Assembly: GCF_001422245.1 (NCBI RefSeq)
Contig: NZ_LMMM01000016.1
Coordinates: forward strand, 319,945-383,944
From: Rhizobium sp. Leaf262
Lineage (GTDB): Bacteria > Pseudomonadota > Alphaproteobacteria > Rhizobiales > Rhizobiaceae
DNA: 64,000 nucleotides
Direction: 5' to 3'
Shown: positions 54,317-63,436 of the stretch, piece by piece
Layout of the letters: the number at the start of each line of letters is the position of its first letter
Position numbering within the stretch: the stretch's first letter is position 1
Made by a program: the position numbers and the translations under genes
The notes under the pieces: generated by a model
Told to the model about the DNA's origin: nothing
The model's input: only the letters and a program-made list of their open reading frames with translations
Databases searched by the model: none

Positions 54317-56074
54317 ATGCGCAAACTTATCGCCGCATTCGTCGCGACCACCGTGCTTGCCGGTGCTGCACAGGCCGCAACCGTCTATCCGCTTGATCGT
54401 GCAACGATTCTCAGCGGTTCTCCTTTTGACTTCAAAGTCGAGTTCAAGAATGTCGTAAAGCCTGAAGACGTGAAGATCACCGTCAACGGCCAGGATTACA
54501 AGACCGTCTTCGGCGCCGATGTCACCTTCACCGCCGAAGAAAAGGGCAAGGAAGACAAGGTTCTCGGTTCCGCTGTCACCCTGCGTGGCCTCAAGATTGC
54601 CAAGGCTGGCGACTACAAAGTCGAAGTTTCCGCCGGTTCCGAAACCAAGAGCGTCAACTGGGTTGTTTATGGCACCGGCGAAACGCCAAAGGCCAAGAAC
54701 ATCATTTTCCTGCTGGGTGACGGCCTCTCTGTTGCGCACCGCACCGCTGCCCGCATCATGTCCAAGGGCATGACCGAAGGTAAGGCGAACGGTCGTCTGA
54801 ACATGGACGAAATGGACCGCATGGCCTTCATCGGCACGTCGTCCACCGAAGCCATCGCCACCGATAGCGCCAACACCATGTCGGCCTACATGACCGGCCA
54901 CAAGGCTCCTGTGAACGCTCTCGGCGTTTACGGCGACCGCACGCCTGCAAGCCTCGATGACCCGAAGGTCGAGACCATCGGCGAGGCCCTGCGCCGCCAG
55001 ACGAAGAAGTCCATCGGCATCGTCACGACATCCGAATTGCAGGATGCGACGCCTGCGGCCATCGTTTCCCACACCCGCAAGCGTGGCGACAAGGCTGAAA
55101 TCACCGGCATGATGTTCGACGTCAAGCCTGACGTCGTTCTGGGCGGTGGCTCGGCCTATTTCCTTGGCAAGGACGTTCCCGGTTCCAAGCGCAAGGACGA
55201 CAAGGACTATATCAAGTTGTTCCAGGATGCAGGCTACACGCTGGCAACCGACAAGAACGAGCTTGAAAAGGCTGAAGGCTCCAACACCGGCAAGCTTCTC
55301 GGCCTGTTCCACACCGGCAACATGGACACGCTTCTCGACCGCAACTTCCTCAAGAAGGGCACCGTCGACAAGTTTCCGAACCAGCCCGGTCTGGTCGACA
55401 TGACCAAGGCAGCTCTCGGTGAACTGTCCAAGAACCAGGACGGTTTCTTCCTGATGGTCGAAGCCGCCAACATCGACAAGATGTCTCACCCGCTGGATTG
55501 GGACCGCGCTGTTGTCGAAACCATCGAATTCGACAAGGCCATTGGCGTTGCTCGTGAATTCGCTGCCAAGAACCCCGACACGCTGATCGTCGTCACCGGC
55601 GACCACGCTCATGGCGTTTCGATCATCGGCACCGTCGATGACGAAAAGCCGGGCGATGAAATGCGCGCCAAGGTCGGCACCTATGCCGAAGCCGGCTTCC
55701 CGAACTACGAAGACAAGGATGGCGATGGTTATCCTGACCGGATCGACGTCAGCCGCCGCCTGTTCCTGAATGCCAATAATGGTCCTGACCATTACGAAAC
55801 ATTCCGCCCGAAGATGGATGGTCCTTTCGTTCCGGCAATCCAGAACGAGAAGAAGGAATATATCGCCAACGAAGCCTACAAGAATGTTCCAGGCGCAGTC
55901 TTCGTGCAGGGTAATATTCCAAAGGACGGCGATACGGGTGTTCACGCCGTAGACGATATCGTTCTTCAGTCCACCGGCCCTGGCTCGGAAGGCTTCAAGG
56001 GTTACATGGAACAGAGCGACGTTTATCGCGTGCTGGCAGACACTTTCGCGCTCGGCGCAAAGCAGACGCAGTAA
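54317..56074 (+). CDS. Alkaline phosphatase, PhoA-superfamily, periplasmic
   Basis: This 585-residue exported enzyme releases phosphate from monoesters. A signal peptide (LIAAFVATTVLAGAAQAA) is followed by an extra N-terminal beta-rich domain of about 110 residues (SPFDFKVEFKNVVKPEDVKITVNGQDY) not found in E. coli PhoA. The catalytic core has IIFLLGDGLSVAHRTAARI, the nucleophile serine in AIATDSANTMSAYMTGHKA, MVEAANIDKMSHPLDWDRAV and the zinc-site TGDHAHG. AGAGGTTATC precedes the ATG. The Pho box upstream supports phosphate-starvation control. A hairpin terminator follows. Confidence 0.92.
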   Translation: MRKLIAAFVATTVLAGAAQAATVYPLDRATILSGSPFDFKVEFKNVVKPEDVKITVNGQDYKTVFGADVTFTAEEKGKEDKVLGSAVTLRGLKIAKAGDYKVEVSAGSETKSVNWVVYGTGETPKAKNIIFLLGDGLSVAHRTAARIMSKGMTEGKANGRLNMDEMDRMAFIGTSSTEAIATDSANTMSAYMTGHKAPVNALGVYGDRTPASLDDPKVETIGEALRRQTKKSIGIVTTSELQDATPAAIVSHTRKRGDKAEITGMMFDVKPDVVLGGGSAYFLGKDVPGSKRKDDKDYIKLFQDAGYTLATDKNELEKAEGSNTGKLLGLFHTGNMDTLLDRNFLKKGTVDKFPNQPGLVDMTKAALGELSKNQDGFFLMVEAANIDKMSHPLDWDRAVVETIEFDKAIGVAREFAAKNPDTLIVVTGDHAHGVSIIGTVDDEKPGDEMRAKVGTYAEAGFPNYEDKDGDGYPDRIDVSRRLFLNANNGPDHYETFRPKMDGPFVPAIQNEKKEYIANEAYKNVPGAVFVQGNIPKDGDTGVHAVDDIVLQSTGPGSEGFKGYMEQSDVYRVLADTFALGAKQTQ

Positions 56075-56090
56075 TCTTTGTAAAAGAAAA

Positions 56091-56129
56091 ACGATCCGGC
56101 TTGCACAGGCGAGCCGGATCGTCTTCGTT
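56091..56129 (+). terminator. Hairpin terminator of the alkaline phosphatase gene
   Basis: The arms ACGATCCGGCT (56091-56101) and AGCCGGATCGT (56112-56122) form a perfect 11-bp stem with a 10-base loop, followed by CTTCGTTT, a weak T-run. It separates the phosphatase from the downstream ABC operon. Confidence 0.65.
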
Positions 56130-56164
56130 TGAACAACCGGACCGCTCGGAAAAAGGAGATCGTC

Positions 56165-56629
56165 ATGGCGAAACTTACCCCCGTGTTGACGCGTCGGCAG
56201 TCGCTCAAGCTTGCGACCCTTTCCGCCTTCACGCTTTGCGCACGGGAAACCCTTGCAGCAACGTCGCCCCTTACCTTCGATGAAATGTACGGCAAGATTG
56301 GCGTGTTGGGTCTGGAGTTTTCCGACAAGCTGAAACAGCTGACCGGCCAGCAGATCCGCATGAAAGGCTTTATGGCACCGCCATTGAAGGCCGAAGCCTC
56401 CTTTTTTGTTCTGACCGAAATTCCCATGGCCCTGTGCCCGTTCTGCTCGTCGGATTCCGACTGGCCGGACAATATCGTCGTCGTCTATCTCTCGGAAAAA
56501 CAGACCTTCGTGCAGCCCAGTACGACAATCGAGGTCACGGGTGTTCTGGAGCGCGGCTCCTGGACAGACCCGGAAACCGGATTTGTCAGCCTCGTGCGCA
56601 TCAGAGATGCGGAATACAGAGTTTCCTAA
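56165..56629 (+). CDS. Tat-exported protein of a metal-type ABC operon (DUF3299-like)
   Basis: This protein of about 154 residues has a twin-arginine signal (LTRRQSLKLATLSAFTLCARETLA). The mature part reads FDEMYGKIGVLGLEFSDKLKQLTGQQIRMKGFMAPPLKAEASFFVLTEIPMALCPFCSSDSDWPDNIVVVYL, with a CPFC pair that could bind a metal. An OB-like beta segment (TTIEVTGVLERGSW) follows. It resembles DUF3299-type proteins encoded with zinc-regulated ABC transporters in pseudomonads, a comparison from memory. AAGGAGAT precedes the ATG at 56165. The ABC ATPase gene starts 3 bases after its stop. Confidence 0.65.
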   Translation: MAKLTPVLTRRQSLKLATLSAFTLCARETLAATSPLTFDEMYGKIGVLGLEFSDKLKQLTGQQIRMKGFMAPPLKAEASFFVLTEIPMALCPFCSSDSDWPDNIVVVYLSEKQTFVQPSTTIEVTGVLERGSWTDPETGFVSLVRIRDAEYRVS

Positions 56630-56631
56630 AC

Positions 56632-57312
56632 ATGCTGTCCTTGAATATTTCAGGCCTTTCGGTTTCCTATCCCGGGCTCGCCACACCTGTGCTATCCGTC
56701 GATGACCTCTCGGTTGCGGCTGGCGAGAAGATGTCCATCACCGGTGCCTCCGGGTCCGGCAAAAGCACATTCGTCAACGTCATCACCGGGCTTGAACGTA
56801 TTCGTCAGGGCAAGGTGTTGTGGCGGGATCAGGATATTGCCGGTTTTGCCGAAACCAAAAGAGACCGCTGGCGCGGCGAGAATGTCGGCCTCGTCATGCA
56901 GGAGTTTCATCTTCTGCCCGGCCTGTCCGCCATAGAAAACATTCTCCTGCCGGTCCGCCTGTCGCGTGCCATGTCCAGCCAATATGCCTCTCGCGCCGCG
57001 TTTCTGCTGGAAAAAACCGGTCTTGCTCGGCCAGATCAGAAAATCGACACCATGTCGCGCGGCGAAATGCAGCGTGTGGCGATTGCCCGCGCGCTGCTCA
57101 GAAAACCCGGCGTCATCGTCGCCGACGAGCCCACCGCAAGCCTCGACCCCGAAAATGGCGAGGCCATCGGCCGCCTGCTGGTCGATCTGGCGCGGGTGGA
57201 GGGTTCCACACTCATCGTCATTACCCATGACAGGCTTTTGGCCGAACGCCTCGACCGCCGTCTCGAGCTGGCCAATGGCCGTATCGTGACCGATAGCGCC
57301 CGGAATTCTTGA
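56632..57312 (+). CDS. ABC transporter ATP-binding protein (LolD/MacB type)
   Basis: This 226-residue ATPase has Walker A TGASGSGKSTF, Q-loop GLVMQEFHLLPGLSAIENILLP, signature MSRGEMQRVAIARAL (MSRGE replaces the usual LSGGQ), Walker B VIVADEPTASLDP and the H-loop in IVITHDRLLAERL. The LolD/MacB subclass works with FtsX-type permeases in mechanotransmission rather than substrate import. It starts 2 bp after the upstream gene and ends 1 bp before the permease start. Function follows from the operon: it likely powers the His-rich permease next to it. Confidence 0.9.
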   Translation: MLSLNISGLSVSYPGLATPVLSVDDLSVAAGEKMSITGASGSGKSTFVNVITGLERIRQGKVLWRDQDIAGFAETKRDRWRGENVGLVMQEFHLLPGLSAIENILLPVRLSRAMSSQYASRAAFLLEKTGLARPDQKIDTMSRGEMQRVAIARALLRKPGVIVADEPTASLDPENGEAIGRLLVDLARVEGSTLIVITHDRLLAERLDRRLELANGRIVTDSARNS

Positions 57313-57313
57313 T

Positions 57314-58612
57314 ATGATACGTTTTGTTTTATCCGATCTGAAACGCCTCTGGGCTGGATCGTTGGTCGTCGTTCTGCTTGTAGCCATGGCAACAGCGCTG
57401 GGCGTCACCGTGACATTGCAGGAACGGGCGCTGCGGCTGGGCACGGCCCGCGCTGCGGACAAGTTCGATCTCGTCATCGGTGCCGCTGGCAGTGAGACGC
57501 AGCTGGTTCTCTCCTCCGTGTTCCTACAGGCCGCTCCCCTGCCGTTGGTCAGTGGTGCGACGCTGGCAACACTGGCGAACGATCCGCGTGTCGCATGGGC
57601 CGGGCCCGTGGGCTTTGGCGATTCTTTTGCCGGCTATCCAATCGTAGGAACGACGACAGCGCTCATCGACAATACATCCGGTGGCTTTCTGGAAGGTGAG
57701 GGCTTTGCCGATGGTGAGGATGCTGTGATCGGCTCTGCCGTCGATCTGCCCATCGGTGCGGAAATCAAGCCGATGCATGGCACGGCGGAAGAAGGTGGCC
57801 ACACCCATACCGAGATCGTCTATCACGTTCAGGGACGTTTGAAGCCCACCGGAACGCCCTGGGATCGCGCCATTCTCGTCCCCATCAGCTCCGTCTGGCA
57901 CATTCACGGCATGGACGGCGATGATCACGACCATGAGCATGAAACGGCAGGCGAAACCCATGAGGAAGGCCATGACCACGCCCACGGCGCGCATGAGGAG
58001 GGTCATGAACACCATGATCACGCTCACGGAGCAGGCGAAGAAGCCGAAGCGTTGAGTGAAGTCTTCACCTCGGAAACACCCGGCGTTCCCGCCATTCTGG
58101 TGAAACCAAAGTCGATTGCCGATGCCTATAAGCTGCGCCAGCAATACCGGCAGGGCAATACGCTGGCGGTCTTTCCGGGTGAGGTTCTGACGAAGCTCTA
58201 TGCGACGCTGGGTGATGCCCGCGAGGTTCTGTCCGTGGTGGCCATCGGGGCCCAGTTGCTGGTCGCTGCCTCTCTCATTCTCGTCACCCTTACCCATATC
58301 GTGCAGAGGCGAAAGCAGATCGGTGCGTTGCGTGCGCTCGGTGCGCCGCGGTCGTCCATATCGCTGATCGTCTGGACGGAACTCTTCGCTTTGTTTGCCT
58401 CGGGCATCGCGCTTGGTTTCGCCATCGGTTTTGCAGCGGCCAAGATCATCACCGGCATGCTCGTCGCCAAAAGCGGCGTCGTCATGCCGGTTGAATTTGC
58501 CAAGGCCGATCTGGCGCAGGCGCTGGTGCTGCTGGCCGTGGCTGCGGGTCTCGCCATCCTGCCTGCATGGCTTGCCTACCGCCAGTCTCCGGTCGAAGCG
58601 CTGCGGGGCTGA
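57314..58612 (+). CDS. ABC transporter permease, FtsX/MacB type, with histidine-rich periplasmic loop
   Basis: This 432-residue permease has four transmembrane helices: one at the N-terminus (GSLVVVLLVAMATALGVTVTL) and three at the C-terminus (LLVAASLILVTLTHIV, ELFALFASGIALGFAIGFAAAKI, ALVLLAVAAGLAILPAWLAYR), the FtsX layout. The large periplasmic region between holds a His/Asp/Glu-rich tract, residues 196-238, with 15 histidines in 43 residues, plus HTH pairs near 163-165. Such tracts bind zinc or similar metals. Together with the upstream Tat-exported protein and ATPase this suggests a metal-handling transporter, probably zinc. The C-terminus is SPVEALRG. Confidence 0.85.
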   Translation: MIRFVLSDLKRLWAGSLVVVLLVAMATALGVTVTLQERALRLGTARAADKFDLVIGAAGSETQLVLSSVFLQAAPLPLVSGATLATLANDPRVAWAGPVGFGDSFAGYPIVGTTTALIDNTSGGFLEGEGFADGEDAVIGSAVDLPIGAEIKPMHGTAEEGGHTHTEIVYHVQGRLKPTGTPWDRAILVPISSVWHIHGMDGDDHDHEHETAGETHEEGHDHAHGAHEEGHEHHDHAHGAGEEAEALSEVFTSETPGVPAILVKPKSIADAYKLRQQYRQGNTLAVFPGEVLTKLYATLGDAREVLSVVAIGAQLLVAASLILVTLTHIVQRRKQIGALRALGAPRSSISLIVWTELFALFASGIALGFAIGFAAAKIITGMLVAKSGVVMPVEFAKADLAQALVLLAVAAGLAILPAWLAYRQSPVEALRG

Positions 58613-58621
58613 GCGATAGCC

Positions 58622-60661
58622 CTATTGCTTGGGGTGAACCAGCGCCTTGACGCGCTGGGCGAAGGCATCCAGCTGGAAGGGCTTGGTCATGACATGCATG
58701 CCGTGATCGAGATGGCCGTGATTGAGCACGGCATTCTCGGCATAGCCGGTGATGAACAACACTTCCAGTTCCGGCCGCTTGACCCGTGCCGCATCGGCCA
58801 GCTGGCGACCATTCATGCCGCCGGGAAGGCCGACATCCGTGATCAGCAGGCTGATATCGCGGGCTGAATTGAGAATCCGCAAGGCCGACGCACCGTCTTC
58901 CGCTTCGATGACGGAATAGCCGAGATCCTGAAGCTCCTCGACGGCCAGCATCCGCACCAGCGGTTCGTCATCCACCACGAGAATGGTCTCGCCGCCGTCG
59001 GCACGCAGGGCGTCCGTCACCGCAAGCGACTCGATCTCCATCAATTCCACGTCGCCGGAATGCCGCGGTAGATAAAGGCAGATCATCGTGCCCTTACCGA
59101 CTTCAGAGTAAATGCGTGCAGCGCCGCCCGACTGGCCGGCAAAGCCATAGACCATCGACAGGCCAAGTCCTGTCCCCTGCCCGATCGGCTTGGTGGTGTA
59201 GAAGGGATCGAACGCCCGGTCTATCACTTCCTGGCTCATACCCGTGCCGGTGTCGGACACACATAGGGACACATATTGCCCCGGCTCCAGCCCGCGCATG
59301 CGTGCCGCGCGGTCGTCTATCCAGCGATTACAGGTCTCGATTGTCAGCTTACCGCCGCCGGGCATGGCATCCCGTGCATTGATACACAGATTGAGAAGCG
59401 CGTTTTCAAGCTGTCCGGCATCGACGTTGGTTGCCCAGAGGCCGGCTGCGCCAACGGTTTCGACCTCGATGGCTGGACCCACGCTACGGGTGATCAGATC
59501 CAGCATGCCATCGACGAGCGTGTTGATGTTGAGCGGCTTGGGGTCGAGTGTCTGCCGTCGGGAAAACGCGAGGAGACGCTGGGTGAGTGCGGCTGCCCGC
59601 TTCGTCGCTCCGACCGCGCCGTTGATGTAGCGCTCGAGGTCGCCGACACGGCCCTGCGCCAACCGCGTGCTCATCATTTCAAGACTGCCGCTGATGCCGG
59701 CCAAAATATTGTTGAAGTCATGGGCGAGCCCCCCGGTCAGTTGCCCCACGGCTTCCATTTTCTGGCTGTGCCGCAACGCCTCTTCCGCGACCATCAGTTC
59801 AGCGGTGCGCTCCTCCACCTGCTGTTCCAGCGTGGCGTTGAGTTTCGCAAGCGCCGCCTCTGCACGTCGCCTTGCCGTAATATCCTGAAACATCACGGCG
59901 ACCCGACGTTTTTCCTCCGGTTCGATGCGGACTGCCGCCAGCTCGAGGTAACGGCCTGTCGCCACCAGTTCCTGCTGAAACCTGATGGGTTTACCGGTGC
60001 GCAACACCTCTCCGTAGCGCGCCACCCAGGCATCCGCTTCATCCGGCACCATTTCGCGTAGTTTCTGCCCCACCACGTTGGGAATACCGGCATGACGGGC
60101 ATAGGCTTCGTTGGCCTGAATATGGATGTAGTCGCTGTTGGGGCCATGCGGACCATCGAAAAACTCGATGATGCAAAAGCCTTCATCGATGGCATCGAAC
60201 AGGCCCTTGTAAAGCGCTTCGCTCTCTCGACGCTCCCTTTCGGCAAGCGTGCGCTCCGTCACGTCGGAGCCTTCCACGAAAATGGCTTCGACGCGACCAT
60301 TATCCCCGACGATAGGCTGATAGATGAAGTCAAGATAACGTTCGGTCACGGGTCCGCCGGGCTCGGACTGAACCGCGTAATGCGCGCCGGAGGCGGAATA
60401 TGGCGACCCCGAACGGTAGACGTCGTCGAGGATATTCGTGAAACCTTGCGCAACCGCGTCAGGCAAGGCCTCAGCAAGAGTTTTGCCGACAATATCGTCG
60501 CGGCCCACGAGCTTCATATAGCTGCGATTGGCAAGCTCGAATCGATGCTCCGGCCCGCGCAAAAGGGCTATGAAAGTTGGGGCCTGTTTGAAAAGTTGGG
60601 CGAGAATTGGACCTATATTACTCGTCTCTTCGTGCAATTTTCTACCCCATGTATCGGCCAT
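58622..60661 (-). CDS. PAS-domain hybrid sensor histidine kinase/response regulator
   Basis: This 679-residue cytoplasmic protein has two PAS domains (about residues 20-140 and 150-275), a coiled coil (LAKLNATLEQQVEERTAELMVAEEAL) and HisKA with GGLAHDFNNILAGISGSLEMM. The HATPase motifs are NLCINARDAMPGGGKL, DTGTGM and GQGTGLGLSMVYG, and a C-terminal receiver has ILVVDDEPLVRML, phosphoacceptor Asp in LLITDVGLPGGMNG and Lys in MTKPFQL. No transmembrane segment is present, so it senses a soluble or redox/light cue. AAGGCAC precedes the ATG. It is convergent with the ABC permease gene; its target regulator is not in the window. Confidence 0.92.
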   Translation of the reverse strand: MADTWGRKLHEETSNIGPILAQLFKQAPTFIALLRGPEHRFELANRSYMKLVGRDDIVGKTLAEALPDAVAQGFTNILDDVYRSGSPYSASGAHYAVQSEPGGPVTERYLDFIYQPIVGDNGRVEAIFVEGSDVTERTLAERERRESEALYKGLFDAIDEGFCIIEFFDGPHGPNSDYIHIQANEAYARHAGIPNVVGQKLREMVPDEADAWVARYGEVLRTGKPIRFQQELVATGRYLELAAVRIEPEEKRRVAVMFQDITARRRAEAALAKLNATLEQQVEERTAELMVAEEALRHSQKMEAVGQLTGGLAHDFNNILAGISGSLEMMSTRLAQGRVGDLERYINGAVGATKRAAALTQRLLAFSRRQTLDPKPLNINTLVDGMLDLITRSVGPAIEVETVGAAGLWATNVDAGQLENALLNLCINARDAMPGGGKLTIETCNRWIDDRAARMRGLEPGQYVSLCVSDTGTGMSQEVIDRAFDPFYTTKPIGQGTGLGLSMVYGFAGQSGGAARIYSEVGKGTMICLYLPRHSGDVELMEIESLAVTDALRADGGETILVVDDEPLVRMLAVEELQDLGYSVIEAEDGASALRILNSARDISLLITDVGLPGGMNGRQLADAARVKRPELEVLFITGYAENAVLNHGHLDHGMHVMTKPFQLDAFAQRVKALVHPKQ

Positions 60662-60887
60662 GTGCCTTGGCCGCCCGATGTTTTATTTTTCGAAGAACTT
60701 TTTTGAAAATAAGAACTGTCTTGTTGCTGGGCTGTCAGTCGATTGCGAAAGGAAAGCTCCCCTGATCGCGCACATGCCCCTTCTCGCGCAATTGTTTAAA
60801 CCACATGAGACGCAGAAAAGTGTTTCAGGCGAAAAGGTTCCGGCGCTTTGGCGATATTTCTTGTCAGCGACGATACCTGCGGCAAGA

Positions 60888-62516
60888 TCAATGTGGGTCG
60901 ATATGGGCTTTGTGAAAAATATCGTCCTGTGGCGGAATGGCTTGACGCTCTATCATGCGATGCACGCGCGGGCGCGTGCTGCCGCGGTGCAGCGCCAGGA
61001 TGCTGTCCCAGCTTTCGGCATCGGCTTGGGTGCGGCGATGATTGTGCCGGACATATTCCACCCAGGTCGGCACGTGGTAGATTTCCGTCCATATGTCAGG
61101 ATTTTCCAGATCGCGCATCAGCGTCCAGTTCTGGGCACCGTCGCGCAAGCGGATACGCCGCCGCTCCGCCATGATCGACATGAACTCCGGGAGATCGGCG
61201 TCATCGATTTCGTAATCCACCAGAATGGCTATGGGCCCGCTGCGCGGCTTCACGTCGAGACGCAGGTTCGGCTCCACGAAGCGGTTGAGCGGATCGAGGT
61301 TGAGCGAAGCGAAGGCCGGCATGGTCAGCTTGAAGCCGACCACCACACCCAGCAGCATCAACACACACGAACAGAGCAGCGAATAGGTCAGGCCATAGTT
61401 TTCGGCAAGCGAACCCCAGAGCCAGCTGCCAACGGCAATACCGCCGAAGGTGAGTGTCTGGTAGAGTGACAGAGCCCGGCCCACCACCCAGCGCGGCGTG
61501 GACAATTGCACGATCGTGTTGAAAAGCGAGAGTGCCAAAACCCAGCTTGCGCCCGATACCGTCAGGACGAGCGCAGTCAGGACGGCATTTGTGCTGATGG
61601 CTGTGACGGCCGAACTGAATGCAAAGCCGAGAAAGGCCACGCGTACGATCCATTCGCTGCTCATGGTCTCGCGCAGACGGGCGCTGACCAGCGCCCCACC
61701 GATTGCGCCGACACCGAAGGCTCCCAGCATGATGCCGTATGTCAGGGGACCGCCCTGGACCAGATCGCGTGCGACAAGTGGCATGAGCGCAAGGATCGCG
61801 CTTGCCGACAGACCGAAGAGGAAGCCGCGCAACAGGACCTTGCCGATATTGGGAGACATGGCCACGTAGCGCATGCCAGCGGAAATCGCCGCGAACAAAT
61901 GTTCGCGTGGAAGCGTCGATGTATTTTTGGGCGGCTGCCATTTCGCCAATGCGTAGATCAGCGTGAAGTAGCTGAGCGCATTGACGAGAAATGCCGCCGC
62001 CGCACCAGCAACAGCAACGATGACGCCGCCGATGGCAGGCCCGACGCTGCGGGTAATGTTGAAGCCGACGCTGTTGAGCGTCACGGCAGCAGGCAAGTCC
62101 TCACGTGGCACCATTTCGCCCACGGATGCCTGCCATGACGGATTATTGAGGGCCGTGCCGCAGCCGATCATGAAGGTGAAGAACAGCAGCAACCAGGGTG
62201 AAAGCCATCCGAGCCACGCAAAGGCGGTCAGCATGACGGAGGCGGCCAGCATCAGAAGCTGGGCCGAGATCATGATGCGGCGGCGATCGAAACTGTCGGC
62301 CAGCGCGCCAGAGACGAGCGAAAACAGCATGATCGGCAGCGACGTGGAGGCCTGAACCAGCGCAATCATGTTTTCCGAAGACGATAGCGCGGTCATCATC
62401 CAAGCAGCACCGACCGCCTGGATCAGGCCACCGAAATTCGAGGCGATGCTCGCAAACCAGATTGTTCTGTAGGTCTGATGCTTGAGCGGCATCAGGGGAG
62501 ATTTTCTATCGGGCAC
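60888..62516 (-). CDS. MFS transporter with C-terminal soluble ABM-like domain
   Basis: This 542-residue protein has an N-terminal Major Facilitator domain of 10-12 helices (residues about 15-405) with the loop motif GALADSFDRRRIM. It resembles the EntS-like MFS group (enterobactin-exporter type). Residues ~430-542 are soluble (GPIAILVDYEIDDADLPEFMSIMAERRRIRLRDGAQNWTLMRDLENPDIWTEIYHVPTWVEYVRHNHRRT), with the fold and ...EYxRHxxR pattern of antibiotic biosynthesis monooxygenase-type domains. The start is GTG 62516, with ATG 62492 the alternative. Substrate unknown; the tail could be a sensor or enzyme. Confidence 0.8.
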   Translation of the reverse strand: MPDRKSPLMPLKHQTYRTIWFASIASNFGGLIQAVGAAWMMTALSSSENMIALVQASTSLPIMLFSLVSGALADSFDRRRIMISAQLLMLAASVMLTAFAWLGWLSPWLLLFFTFMIGCGTALNNPSWQASVGEMVPREDLPAAVTLNSVGFNITRSVGPAIGGVIVAVAGAAAAFLVNALSYFTLIYALAKWQPPKNTSTLPREHLFAAISAGMRYVAMSPNIGKVLLRGFLFGLSASAILALMPLVARDLVQGGPLTYGIMLGAFGVGAIGGALVSARLRETMSSEWIVRVAFLGFAFSSAVTAISTNAVLTALVLTVSGASWVLALSLFNTIVQLSTPRWVVGRALSLYQTLTFGGIAVGSWLWGSLAENYGLTYSLLCSCVLMLLGVVVGFKLTMPAFASLNLDPLNRFVEPNLRLDVKPRSGPIAILVDYEIDDADLPEFMSIMAERRRIRLRDGAQNWTLMRDLENPDIWTEIYHVPTWVEYVRHNHRRTQADAESWDSILALHRGSTRPRVHRMIERQAIPPQDDIFHKAHIDPH

Positions 62517-62651
62517 GGGCAGTCCAATTGATGCAATTGCTGTTCATCCGCGTGTCACTATAGACCTCGACGACGCGGATGCTACTGTTTCGGCGCATGC
62601 GGCGGTAAAATTGTGACGAAAGCCAATTTCGCGCCCTTTCCGTCCTCATCC

Positions 62652-62680
62652 TTGCTATTTGCAACATATGGGTTTATATC
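62652..62680 (+). promoter_or_regulatory. Candidate promoter of rimP-nusA
   Basis: TTGCTA (62652-62657) and TATATC (62675-62680) are separated by 17 bases, close to the alphaproteobacterial consensus (CTTGAC, CTATAT). Transcription would start near 62687, about 110 bases before the rimP start codon. Confidence 0.5.
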
Positions 62681-62708
62681 ATCCTTCAAATTCTTGATCG
62701 TCTGATGA

Positions 62709-62738
62709 AGAGTGGGGTCGCAAGGCCCCGCTCTTTTT
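62709..62738 (+). terminator. Terminator-like hairpin in the rimP leader (possible attenuator)
   Basis: AGAGTGGGG/CCCCGCTCT (one T-G pair) with an 8-base loop is followed by TTTTTC. It lies 22 bases after the proposed transcription start and 60 bp before rimP, so the leader can be terminated before the operon. Confidence 0.7.
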
Positions 62739-62799
62739 CGTTAGGCGCCCTAAAAACCGAAGGCACGCCTTCGGTGCACAGCAAGACCGGAAGGCCAGA

Positions 62800-63384
62800 A
62801 TGGCAGACGCCGAACCCAGACTGATAACTGAAACAGGTATAGACCAGCGTATCGCCGAGATCATCGAGCCGGTCCTGACAGGCATGGGCTTTCTTCTCGT
62901 GCGCGTTCGGCTGTCGAGCCAGAACGGCTCGACGTTGCAGATCATGGCCGAGCGTGAAGACGGCACAATGACCGTTCAGGACTGCGAAGCGCTTTCCATG
63001 GCGATTTCGCCCGTGCTCGATGTGGAAGATCCTGTCGAAAAGGCGTATCATCTGGAAGTGTCGTCACCCGGCATCGACCGGCCGATGGTGCGAAAGATGG
63101 ATTTTGTCCGCTGGCAGGGCCATATCGTCAAGGTCGAGACATCGATCCTAGTCGATAATCGCAAGCGTTTTCGCGGCAAGATCGCCAGCGTAGAAGAAGA
63201 CGGTTTCAAGCTTGAGCGTGACCAGATCGGCTACGGTGAAGAACCGGTCGTGACGATCCCGTTCAATACTCTTTCCGACGCGAAGCTGATCCTGACCGAT
63301 GATCTTATTCGCGACGCACTGAAAGCGGACAAGCAGGCCAAGGCCGCTGCCGCCAATCAGAACGAAGAAGCAGACGAAGACTAA
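62800..63384 (+). CDS. rimP: Ribosome maturation factor RimP
   Basis: This 194-residue 30S assembly factor shows the RimP segments [87 protein letters not shown] and the C-terminal SH3-like domain with [30 protein letters not shown] precedes the ATG. NusA follows 52 bp downstream, the usual rimP-nusA-infB operon. Confidence 0.96.
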   Translation: MADAEPRLITETGIDQRIAEIIEPVLTGMGFLLVRVRLSSQNGSTLQIMAEREDGTMTVQDCEALSMAISPVLDVEDPVEKAYHLEVSSPGIDRPMVRKMDFVRWQGHIVKVETSILVDNRKRFRGKIASVEEDGFKLERDQIGYGEEPVVTIPFNTLSDAKLILTDDLIRDALKADKQAKAAAANQNEEADED

Positions 63385-63436
63385 TTCCAACGTATGCCCT
63401 GACAATGCGGGCACAACGACTTACGGAGACATAAAA

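Noticed and set aside
54305..56686. 793-codon minus-strand ORF opposite the alkaline phosphatase
   Set aside because: The phosphatase has signal peptide, active-site serine and zinc motifs on the plus strand; the antisense frame has no recognisable domain and also covers the next gene.
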